This document shows, piece after piece, positions 1 to 6,661 of a DNA stretch of 9,711 bases. Both the position numbers and the translations under genes were made by a program. This stretch comes from Bryobacterales bacterium (GTDB lineage: Bacteria > Acidobacteriota > Terriglobia > Bryobacterales > Bryobacteraceae), in the NCBI GenBank assembly GCA_003517725.1, contig DOZZ01000224.1, forward strand, positions 1-9,711, in the 5' to 3' direction. Positions within the stretch are counted from its first letter, which is position 1, and the number at the start of each line of letters is the position of its first letter. The notes under the pieces were generated by a model. The model did no database searches. It worked only from the letters and a program-made list of their open reading frames with translations, and was not told where the DNA came from.

Positions 1-33
1 TACGGTCGCGGAGCCGATCAGCCAGGCGGTCAC
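1..33 (-). CDS. Start of a gene downstream of the cbb3 oxidase (partial, cut by window edge)
   Basis: A GTG codon at 33-31 overlaps the TGA stop of the oxidase gene (GTGA), and the frame stays open to the window edge. It encodes V-T-A-W-L-I-G-S-A-T-V, a hydrophobic beginning that could be a membrane segment. A strong Shine-Dalgarno sequence, GGAGAGG, lies five bases upstream inside the oxidase reading frame, which is why I accept the GTG. The overlap implies translational coupling and a shared transcript. Only eleven codons are visible, so I cannot name it. By position it may be a small oxidase-associated membrane protein (CcoQ/CcoS/FixH-like or similar), but that is a guess. Confidence 0.45.
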   Translation of the reverse strand, partial: MTAWLIGSATV

Positions 34-2621
34 GGCATCCTCTCCATCGTTGAATGAGCCGCGCCGCTTGTCGAGACGATTGGGGGCTTGGGCGAGGCCC
101 GGTAGAACGAGCGGATGTAGTAGGTGACGGCCTGTATTTCCGGGTCCGTGAGCAAGGGCCATGCGGCCATTCCGCTTCCCTGTACGCCCTGGTGGATGAC
201 TTCCGCGGCAGCTTGATAAGACGGCTTCAATTGCTCGAAATTGGCCGGCGGAGGCACGTACTTGCCCGCATCCGGACCATTACCGGTTCCGGTGTCGCCG
301 TGGCATAGAGCGCAATGCGTCGTATACACGCGGTGGCCGGCTTCGAGCAGAACGTCTGGTGGAGCCCAGGACCGATCAGCAGCCAGATCCGGCGCATGCC
401 CCAGGCTAAGAGTAAAGCTCAACACGGCCTGGAATTCATCGGCGGGCAGTTCGGTCCACGACGGCATGGCGGTACCCGCTACGCCGTGCCGCAGAGCGCC
501 CACAATCAGCTGGGGGTCAAGTTCGTTGCCGGCGAGATTGAAGGCCACGGGCCGTAAGGCTCGACCGCCGGGCGAGGCGCCGGTACCATCGGCGGCATGG
601 CAACCTGAGCAGTCCCGCGCGAAAACCTCTTGGCCGGAATCCAGGTCGGCCGCGGCGGGGAGAATTTGTTCCACGGCCGCGATATTTTGAGGCGGCGACG
701 CTCCAGCCCGGCCCAGGATGTTGAGGTAGGCAACCAAGTCCGTGGCGCTCGAGGTTGGGCTCGCCGCGCTGCCGGTGAACAGCCACGGGTAGGACGGCAT
801 TATGGAATCCGGAACCACATACCGGGGATTGAAGAGATGCACCAGTTGCCAATCATCGGAGTGCTTACCGCTTTCGCGGGCCAAGTCGGGTCCCACGCGC
901 CGCGTTCCCCACATTTGAGGATACTCGTGCTGGGTTTCCCACGCCTGCGTGGGATGACCGAAGCGGCGCTGGTCCGCTGGAGTGAATCGCACCTGCTGGG
1001 TGTGGCAATAAGCGCAACCGTTTTGCGCGTAGATTTGCCGCCCGCGAAGTTCCGCCGGCGTGAAGGCGATGAAAGCATGGGGCGGCGTGGTGCGGGCAAT
1101 CTGGCCCCGCAGCCGCACGGCCGGAAAGACGCCGAGCGCCAGAAACGAAATCATGTAGAAAAGTAAGCCGGCACCAAAGGTGGCCGCGTAGGCACTGTTA
1201 AGCCAGAAACGGGCCCGCTGACCGGAGGCCGTTTCGGGTGCGTCGCCCGGCGGCGGTTCGGGGAGCGCTTGCGCCGGTGAGCGCGGTCCGGTGAAGAAGC
1301 TGCCGGCAAACGTGAGAAAACCGGTGATCAGGACGCAGCCGCTGATGGTGCGCATCAGCCAGTAGGGCTGCGAACTACGGACCGATTCAATCCAGGGAAG
1401 GTGGCCGTTCCAAAGGCTCGCCTGCACCAACCCCGCGCCGGTGAGATCCGCAACCATCAGTGCCAGCCCAAGAATGAGCAGCCAGTAGGACCACGCCACG
1501 GCCCGGGAGTTGAAGCGCACGCCGGGGATTCGCGGCCAGATATGCGCCAGGCCGCCCATGGCAGCGAAGGAGGCGAAGCCGATCATGGCCAGATGGGAAT
1601 GTCCGATCACCCAGTCGGAGAAGTGAATGAAGCGGTTGAACGTCATGATGGCCTGGATCGAGCCTTGCAGGCTGACGATCAGATACAGCACCACGCTGGT
1701 CCAGACAAAGCGAAGCGCGACATTGGTGAAGGCCACGGCGGCCACCGCCACCGGGATGGAAAGCAGCAAGTTCGTCACGACCAACACCACATCCAGGCCT
1801 TGGTAGATCGAGGCCACCTCCGAAACATGCTGGGCGCCCATGGGCAGCGAGGAGTAAATGTAGTGGTGAATGCCGTTGAGGGGATAGACCAGGAACAATA
1901 CCCAAAACCCGACCATCGAATAGAAATGGCTGAAGATGGGCCGCTCCGTCACGGCGGGGATCACGAAGTAAGCGATGGCCACGGCAAACGGCGTAATGAA
2001 AATGCCGACGGCATCGTGAATCCAGAGGCCGCTGAAGGCTGCGCCCATGGCGCCCGGAAGCACATGCGGCATGATATTGCCCAAAGGGTAGGCGAGGCTG
2101 GTGAAAGTAATGCCGCCTAGCAAGTACCAACCCGCCACGTAAACGTCCGCCGCGCCGCAGCGCAAAAAGGGGAGCACAAACTGGACGATTAACAGAACCC
2201 AGGCGACTTCGATTACGGCGGCAATGATAAGCGGAAATTCCGCCCATTCGAGGGGCTGGCTTACGCCGCTCAACACCAGGGTCCAGCCGCCGAGAACCGC
2301 GACGAAGTTCCACAAGCAGAAGATCAGTAATCCCAAACGCCGGCTCGTTACGCCGCGGCGGATCAGATGCGGCAGGGCGTAGTAGAAAAATGCCAGGAAA
2401 GCGTTCCCAAGCCAGGCATACAGGATGCCCTGGGTATGGTCGTACCGCAGCCGGCCCCAGGTGAGCGCGGCATTTTCACTCAGGAAAGAAGGCGCATGGA
2501 ACTTCAGCGAAACCAGCAGGCCGAAAATGGCGGAGAGAAGGAGGCCTGCAAAGGCGGCCACGGCGTGCGCCCGCACCAGGGTCCATTCTATTCGCAGGGG
2601 TTTCTTGACGGCGGTCTCCAT
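30..2621 (-). CDS. ccoNO: cbb3-type cytochrome c oxidase, fused CcoN-CcoO-diheme cytochrome c (CcoP-like)
   Basis: Terminal oxygen reductase of the inner membrane, moving electrons from c hemes to a heme b3/CuB site. Residues 1-445 are CcoN with about twelve membrane helices: H62 and H343 fit the low-spin heme b, H202, H252 and H253 fit CuB, H341 fits heme b3, and Y246, six residues before the HH pair, fits the cbb3 cross-link tyrosine. A Pro-rich linker (about 446-475) leads into CcoO: one helix (476-500), C536-A-Y-C-H540, and M608 as probable ligand. Two more cytochrome c domains follow: C671-S-G-C-H675 with M719, and C770-A-L-C-H774 with M818. The usual CcoP membrane helix is absent. Separate subunits are the norm, so 863 residues in one chain is unusual. 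The start is the first ATG after an in-frame stop and lacks a clear Shine-Dalgarno. The frame is intact and all key residues are present. Confidence 0.95.
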   Translation of the reverse strand: METAVKKPLRIEWTLVRAHAVAAFAGLLLSAIFGLLVSLKFHAPSFLSENAALTWGRLRYDHTQGILYAWLGNAFLAFFYYALPHLIRRGVTSRRLGLLIFCLWNFVAVLGGWTLVLSGVSQPLEWAEFPLIIAAVIEVAWVLLIVQFVLPFLRCGAADVYVAGWYLLGGITFTSLAYPLGNIMPHVLPGAMGAAFSGLWIHDAVGIFITPFAVAIAYFVIPAVTERPIFSHFYSMVGFWVLFLVYPLNGIHHYIYSSLPMGAQHVSEVASIYQGLDVVLVVTNLLLSIPVAVAAVAFTNVALRFVWTSVVLYLIVSLQGSIQAIMTFNRFIHFSDWVIGHSHLAMIGFASFAAMGGLAHIWPRIPGVRFNSRAVAWSYWLLILGLALMVADLTGAGLVQASLWNGHLPWIESVRSSQPYWLMRTISGCVLITGFLTFAGSFFTGPRSPAQALPEPPPGDAPETASGQRARFWLNSAYAATFGAGLLFYMISFLALGVFPAVRLRGQIARTTPPHAFIAFTPAELRGRQIYAQNGCAYCHTQQVRFTPADQRRFGHPTQAWETQHEYPQMWGTRRVGPDLARESGKHSDDWQLVHLFNPRYVVPDSIMPSYPWLFTGSAASPTSSATDLVAYLNILGRAGASPPQNIAAVEQILPAAADLDSGQEVFARDCSGCHAADGTGASPGGRALRPVAFNLAGNELDPQLIVGALRHGVAGTAMPSWTELPADEFQAVLSFTLSLGHAPDLAADRSWAPPDVLLEAGHRVYTTHCALCHGDTGTGNGPDAGKYVPPPANFEQLKPSYQAAAEVIHQGVQGSGMAAWPLLTDPEIQAVTYYIRSFYRASPKPPIVSTSGAAHSTMERMP
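39..45 (-). promoter_or_regulatory. Shine-Dalgarno for the overlapping downstream gene
   Basis: GGAGAGG read on the minus strand, five bases before the GTG at 33-31. It lies within the last codons of the oxidase gene and is the main support for a real start there. Confidence 0.5.
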
Positions 2622-2628
2622 TGTTTAT

Positions 2629-2673
2629 TTAGGGCCGGCGCCGAGGCCGATTCAGAGAACCCACATGGGTCAT
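2629..2673 (-). CDS. Possible leader peptide ORF upstream of the cbb3 oxidase
   Basis: A 14-codon ORF (MTHVGSLNRPRRRP) ends in TAA seven bases before the oxidase ATG. It has AAGGA seven bases upstream of its own ATG, better than anything in front of the oxidase. A still shorter ORF (MKRKAL, 2690-2670) ends in an ATGA overlap with it. The Arg/Pro-rich end could slow ribosomes or couple translation to the oxidase start. At this size chance is a real alternative, so this is only a candidate. Confidence 0.2.
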   Translation of the reverse strand: MTHVGSLNRPRRRP

Positions 2674-2739
2674 AAAGCTTTCCTTTTCATGGCTTTGTTC
2701 GACGCCGAAACCCGCCGCGCCGACAACGCCCATGGTAGC

Positions 2740-2756
2740 GCCTGCCGCGAGCAGGC
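2740..2756. other. Perfect hairpin in the divergent intergenic region
   Basis: GCCTGC and GCAGGC flank a five-base loop CGCGA, giving a six-base perfect stem. CCAT (2730-2733) and ATGG (2758-2761) can add an outer stem across an internal loop. There is no T-tract on either side, so a classical intrinsic terminator is unlikely. It lies between the oxidase and the exported-protein gene, in the untranslated leader of one or both. The role is unknown. Confidence 0.35.
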
Positions 2757-2796
2757 AATGGCAGCGGCGGCGTGCTCCGGAAACGGTCGGACATAT

Positions 2797-2812
2797 TTCG
2801 AGTGAGCTCGAA
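2797..2812. promoter_or_regulatory. Perfect inverted repeat, candidate operator
   Basis: TTCGAG-TGAG-CTCGAA is a perfect dyad with six-base arms and a four-base spacer, 68 bases before the exported-protein ATG and 176 bases before the oxidase start. Its size suits a dimeric helix-turn-helix repressor. It does not match the FNR/Anr pattern TTGAT-N4-ATCAA often seen before cbb3 genes, and I cannot name a regulator. It could also simply form an RNA hairpin. Confidence 0.35.
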
Positions 2813-2866
2813 GCCCACTATCGCCAGGGTTAGCCAGCAAGCGCAAAGGCGAAAACTTGCGCGCGA

Positions 2867-2872
2867 TAGAAT
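2867..2872 (+). promoter_or_regulatory. Possible -10 element giving a near-leaderless transcript
   Basis: TAGAAT (five of six bases match TATAAT) sits seven bases before the ATG at 2880, so transcription would begin at or next to the start codon. AAAGG at 2874-2878 is only one base from the ATG, too close for a normal Shine-Dalgarno. That makes leaderless translation plausible. No good -35 is visible, so the call is weak. Confidence 0.2.
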
Positions 2873-2879
2873 CAAAGGC

Positions 2880-5279
2880 ATGGGCGCTCGCGTGTGCCTC
2901 TTGGCTTTATATCTCGCCGCGGCCGGTCTGTCCGCCGCTACACTGCCACCGTTGGTCTGCCCCGCCGGCGCGCCGATCGGCAACGTGGACCTGCGCGTGG
3001 CCTCGGGCGGCAATGCTGCTGACGCGCTGCCGCTTCGCACGATCAATCGCTTGGAGGAGGGCAACACGCTGCTGTACCGGCCCATCCTGCGCTCCGGCGA
3101 GAATCGCAAGGGCGAAGTGGCGCTGGTGCTGGTGCCCGCCAATAAAGTGGCGGCCGGCGAGGGTCTGATAGTGCTCGATCCCAAGCCCGCCAATAAACCG
3201 CAGCAGTGGAAGGTGCCGCTACGGGTTGCGGTGGTAGCGTACATCTACGGTCCGGCGGGCTTGAATACCCGCAAGGTGAAGAGCTTTTTAGCGCGCGATC
3301 AGGATCTGGTGGCGCAGCTCGCCGACTACGCGGAAAAGACCGCGCAAACCGAAGCCCTGATCGCCGCGCTGGCTTCGCCCGACAGCTCCGCCGACGCGGT
3401 GCAGGCAGCGTTCCATGGCTTCTCCTCGCACTATGGGCTAAATGTGCAGCTCGACAAAAACGCCCCCGTCGACCAGCAGGCCATCACACTGTTCCGGGCC
3501 CTCAATCCGGCCATGGCCAACTTCGACCCGATCTCGCCGCAGCGCACCAAACAGTTCGGGGAAACCGCCACCCTGGCCACCTCCGTGGCCGCCCTCTTCT
3601 TCGGCAGTCCAGTGGGGCTGGCCGCCGGAGGCACGGCCATGTTGATGGAAATCCGCGCCATGGCATTTCCCAACGCCGAGTTCCGCTCCTCATTTGCGCA
3701 ATCTCTGCCGGACGAGGGACTGGGCCTCTGCGGCCGCCGCGACGCCGTCGCGTCGCACACGCGCGTGGCGTACCTGTGGGCGCTGCGCGTGCCGAACGCG
3801 CCGCCGCCGCGGCTATCGATCGATAAGCCGGCGTCGGTGCCGCCGGGTCTGAAATCCCCAGTTCTGGTGACGGCCTCCGATGCCGATTGGAAATATGTGG
3901 AGCGCGCCCGCAACTGGACGCTTGTTCCGCCAAACGGCAAGCCCATTCCGGTAAAGACGCAGAAACTGGGCGATACCAAGACCTTCGAATTTGAGATTGC
4001 GCCCTCCGTCAAGCCTGGCCGCTACAGCTTGGCCGCCAACTGGGATTGGAACCGTTTCAGCGTTCCCGGCTACATCGACTTGCGCCCGCTCAGCGACTTC
4101 ACCTCCGCGCGCTTGATTCCGCTCTCGCAGGATTTGCTGGTTGCGAGAACCGGTAAAGTGCCGGTGACGCTCGAAGGCAGCGACTTTGAATTCGTCACAA
4201 AAGTTGAAGTCTTGAAGACGGACGACAAGTTCGCCTCGGCCGCCGCGGTTCCCTTCCTGCTGCCGGCCGGTCTGCGGCACGGGCCGCAGGAGCGCATGGA
4301 CCTGCAGCTCAACACCGTCGATCTGGAGCCCGGCGCCTACCGCCTGCTGATTTCGCAAGTGGACGCCAAACCGCACCCGGTGGATTTCAAGATTCTGTCC
4401 GCGCCCCCGCACATCGACAACTTCCCGGTGGTGTTGAATGAAGGCACGACCTCGGTGGATTTCGCGTTGAAAGGTCAGCGCCTCGACCTGCTGACCCGCC
4501 TCGAAGTGGCGCATGCCACGGTACAGCTGCACGACGCCGCGGCGGGGTCCGCCGAGCGCCCGTTCACGCTGCACATCGCGCCGGGTGTGGATGCCGGCAC
4601 CAGTCTGGCCATGAAAGCCTACATCCGAGACCGCGCCGAGCCGCTGACCTTCGCCGATGCCGTGCGCATTGTGGGGCCCCGTCCGCGCATTACCGAACTG
4701 CGCATCTCCTCGCCGCCCGAACAGGACGTGCAACTGGCGCCCGGCGAACTTCCGGGCGGCGGCTATCTCAGCGCCATGCTGCGCGTCGAGCATCTGCAAT
4801 CGAACAGCAGCGTCGAACTGGCCTGCCACCGGCCGGATGCCGCCGGCGTCACGCTCCGCCTGGGCGACCGCTCGGGCCCCATCAGCCTGCAGCAGCTCAC
4901 GCCGGACCAGGTGTTTCTTTCGGTCGACACTTCCGTATGGTCCAACGGCTGCCCGCTCGAAGCCACCGTAATCAACGGCAAGGAAGGCCGCTCGCAACCT
5001 TACGCCATGGGCCGCATCGTGCGCGTGCCGCGCATCGAAAAATTTGAGATCACCGAGAGCGATGCCAGCTTGACGGGTCAAAACCTCGAGACCATCGAGA
5101 AAGCCGGATGGAGCGAAGAGCAAGTTGAAACAGTGCCGGATCTGCCGCTGCCGGTTCCCGGCGAAGGCCAGCGCCAGAAGCTGCAACTGCATCTGCCCCC
5201 GCCACCGGCGCCCCACTCGCCCTTGTTGATCTGGCTGCGCAGCGAATCACAGCCACGCATGACCAAGGCCCACTCATAG
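2880..5279 (+). CDS. Exported protein of unknown function with Ig/IPT-like C-terminal repeats
   Basis: I do not recognise a named family. The ATG at 2880 is preferred over the upstream in-frame ATG at 2772, because it places a signal peptide at the N-terminus (hydrophobic core about residues 5-20, cleavage near SAA-T21) and gives 799 residues. Residues 25-125 look beta-rich, 126-225 are helical and charged, and 230-262 form a Gly/Ala-rich hydrophobic stretch that might insert into a membrane. From about 310 the chain is beta-rich, with degenerate repeats sharing L-x-G-x-x-[FL]-[ED] near 431, 530 and 731, reminiscent of IPT/TIG or other Ig-like folds. Only three or four cysteines are present and no catalytic motif is evident. 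The C-terminus is Pro-rich. It is divergent from the oxidase and convergent with the next gene, so it is probably its own transcription unit. An envelope or surface role is inferred. Confidence 0.8.
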   Translation: MGARVCLLALYLAAAGLSAATLPPLVCPAGAPIGNVDLRVASGGNAADALPLRTINRLEEGNTLLYRPILRSGENRKGEVALVLVPANKVAAGEGLIVLDPKPANKPQQWKVPLRVAVVAYIYGPAGLNTRKVKSFLARDQDLVAQLADYAEKTAQTEALIAALASPDSSADAVQAAFHGFSSHYGLNVQLDKNAPVDQQAITLFRALNPAMANFDPISPQRTKQFGETATLATSVAALFFGSPVGLAAGGTAMLMEIRAMAFPNAEFRSSFAQSLPDEGLGLCGRRDAVASHTRVAYLWALRVPNAPPPRLSIDKPASVPPGLKSPVLVTASDADWKYVERARNWTLVPPNGKPIPVKTQKLGDTKTFEFEIAPSVKPGRYSLAANWDWNRFSVPGYIDLRPLSDFTSARLIPLSQDLLVARTGKVPVTLEGSDFEFVTKVEVLKTDDKFASAAAVPFLLPAGLRHGPQERMDLQLNTVDLEPGAYRLLISQVDAKPHPVDFKILSAPPHIDNFPVVLNEGTTSVDFALKGQRLDLLTRLEVAHATVQLHDAAAGSAERPFTLHIAPGVDAGTSLAMKAYIRDRAEPLTFADAVRIVGPRPRITELRISSPPEQDVQLAPGELPGGGYLSAMLRVEHLQSNSSVELACHRPDAAGVTLRLGDRSGPISLQQLTPDQVFLSVDTSVWSNGCPLEATVINGKEGRSQPYAMGRIVRVPRIEKFEITESDASLTGQNLETIEKAGWSEEQVETVPDLPLPVPGEGQRQKLQLHLPPPPAPHSPLLIWLRSESQPRMTKAHS

Positions 5280-5297
5280 TGGAGTGCTTTACGCGCC

Positions 5298-5337
5298 TGG
5301 GGATTACCTAAACCCGCACTGCGGGTAACTCACCCCA
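5298..5337. terminator. Nested hairpin between convergent genes, possible bidirectional terminator
   Basis: ACCCGC-ACT-GCGGGT (5312-5326) is a perfect six-base stem. TGGGG (5298-5302) and CCCCA (5333-5337) can form an outer stem, and TTACC (5304-5308) with GGTAA (5324-5328) is a competing pairing. It sits where the exported-protein gene (ends 5279) meets the oxidoreductase gene (ends 5330), the expected place for a shared terminator. No run of T follows on either strand, so it would be a weak or non-canonical one. Confidence 0.4.
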
Positions 5338-6628
5338 AGTTCGGAATGGTATATGGCGCCCGGTAACTGGGATGCGCGAGCCGGTGCGCCTCGGCATCGC
5401 CAAAGCTCTCCTTCTGGGCATCGAACGTGAGTTGACGGCCTCCCAGACGATAGCTGATATTGGCGAGATGGCAAAGGTCGGCTGAGATACGCCCGATATC
5501 CACGTCGGCATGCAAGTCCTGATACTTGCGGCTGCGCACGGCGGATACAAAGTTGGCCAGATGTTCCGCCAGGGTGTCGCCTTTGACCTTCTCCGACTGG
5601 ATCAACTTGGCGGGATCGCCTTTGAAAATGCGGTAGCCGCTCCCGTCGAGCGACATCCATCCTTCGTCGCCGTAGAACAGATTGCCGATGACGTTCCCAT
5701 TGCTGTCCGTCGCCAGCTCCCCTTCCCCGCCCGTCTGCAGCCCGCGTACTTCGAACACCAGTTCCTTATCGCCATAGTCGAAGCGGGCCAGAAGGGTGTT
5801 GGGCGTTTCCTGATCGTCTTGATAGACGTACTTGCCGCCGCTGGCCACTACGGAACGGGGAAGACCGACGTCCAAACCCCACCGCGCGATATCCATCTCG
5901 TGCACGCCCTGGTTGCCGATATCTCCGTTGCCGGTGTCCCAGAACCAGTGCCAGTTGTAGAGAAAATGATTTTTGCTGAAAGGAATCATGGGCGCGGGTC
6001 CGCGAAAGCGGTCCCAGTCCACACCCGGCGGCACCGGCTCGTCAGGAGTGTGTCCGATGGATTTGCGGCGCTTAAAACACAGTCCCTTGGCCAGGTACAC
6101 CTTGCCGATCACGCCTTCGCGCAGCAGTTGCACCGCGCGAATTTTGTGAGGCGCGCTGCGGCTCTGGGAGCCGATCTGCACCATGCGTCCGTAGCGGCGC
6201 GCCGCGGCTACCATCTGGCGGCCTTCATACGGGTCGTGGCAAGCCGGTTTTTCGACGTACACGTCTTTACCGGCCTGGCACGCCCAAATAGTGGCGAGCG
6301 CGTGCCAGTGGTTAGGAAGCGGCATGGACACGGCCTGCACTTGCTTGTCGGCGAATACGTCGCGCATCTCCTTGAAGCCCTTCGGCGTGACTCCCGTGAG
6401 TTGCCGCGCATGCGCCTGGCTGCGTTCCAGGTTGGCTTGGTCGACATCGCAAAGCGCATAAATGTTGACGTCCGGCCGGGCCGCATACGCTTTGATATGC
6501 GCCTGGCCGCGGCCGCCCACGCCCACAATGGCTACGTTGATACGATCATTGGCGCCCCATACGCGAGAGGCGGAGAGCGCGGAAAAAGCCGACGCTTGGA
6601 TAAAGCTGCGGCGAGTTGTCGATGGCAT
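5330..6628 (-). CDS. Tat-exported Gfo/Idh/MocA family oxidoreductase
   Basis: NAD(P)-dependent sugar or polyol dehydrogenase-type protein, 432 residues. A Tat signal opens it (T5-R6-R7-S8-F9-I10, then an Ala/Ser-rich stretch ending near W24-G25). The Rossmann fold starts at residue 30 with G36-V-G-G-R-G41. The family's E126-K127-P128 is present, as is the G241-V-H243-E-M-D246 region whose His is the usual catalytic candidate. The W/H-rich stretch about 222-250 and the C-terminus resemble the bacterial secreted subgroup common in Acidobacteria and Planctomycetes. I start it at 6628, not at the in-frame ATG at 6658, because AGGAG lies seven bases upstream and the Tat motif then falls at the N-terminus. 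The DUF6807 gene ends 33 bases upstream, so they form one operon. Substrate unknown; automated names such as inositol dehydrogenase would be over-precise. Confidence 0.92.
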   Translation of the reverse strand: MPSTTRRSFIQASAFSALSASRVWGANDRINVAIVGVGGRGQAHIKAYAARPDVNIYALCDVDQANLERSQAHARQLTGVTPKGFKEMRDVFADKQVQAVSMPLPNHWHALATIWACQAGKDVYVEKPACHDPYEGRQMVAAARRYGRMVQIGSQSRSAPHKIRAVQLLREGVIGKVYLAKGLCFKRRKSIGHTPDEPVPPGVDWDRFRGPAPMIPFSKNHFLYNWHWFWDTGNGDIGNQGVHEMDIARWGLDVGLPRSVVASGGKYVYQDDQETPNTLLARFDYGDKELVFEVRGLQTGGEGELATDSNGNVIGNLFYGDEGWMSLDGSGYRIFKGDPAKLIQSEKVKGDTLAEHLANFVSAVRSRKYQDLHADVDIGRISADLCHLANISYRLGGRQLTFDAQKESFGDAEAHRLAHPSYRAPYTIPNLG

Positions 6629-6635
6629 TGCAAGT

Positions 6636-6640
6636 CTCCT
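6636..6640 (-). promoter_or_regulatory. Shine-Dalgarno fixing the oxidoreductase start
   Basis: AGGAG on the minus strand, seven bases before the ATG at 6628-6626. It decides between this ATG and the one 30 bases upstream at 6658, which would put ten extra residues before the Tat motif. Confidence 0.7.
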
Positions 6641-6661
6641 GTAGATTTTATCGGGCATCGG

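Noticed and set aside
1387..2313. 308-codon frame on the same strand as the oxidase
   Set aside because: It overlaps CcoN helices in another frame and is Arg/Gly/His-rich, with no domain; CcoN residues in the other frame are complete.
2622..2879. FNR/Anr box for microaerobic control of the cbb3 oxidase
   Set aside because: I looked for TTGAT-N4-ATCAA or close variants in the intergenic region and found none convincing.
3813..5216. 467-codon open frame antisense to the exported-protein gene
   Set aside because: It is the mirror frame of a GC-rich gene, rich in Arg, Gly, His and Gln, with no motif, no signal and no plausible start. The plus-strand frame has a signal peptide and normal composition.
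6629..6658. N-terminal extension of the leftward oxidoreductase from ATG 6658
   Set aside because: It would move the Tat motif ten residues inwards and ignore the well-placed AGGAG before 6628.
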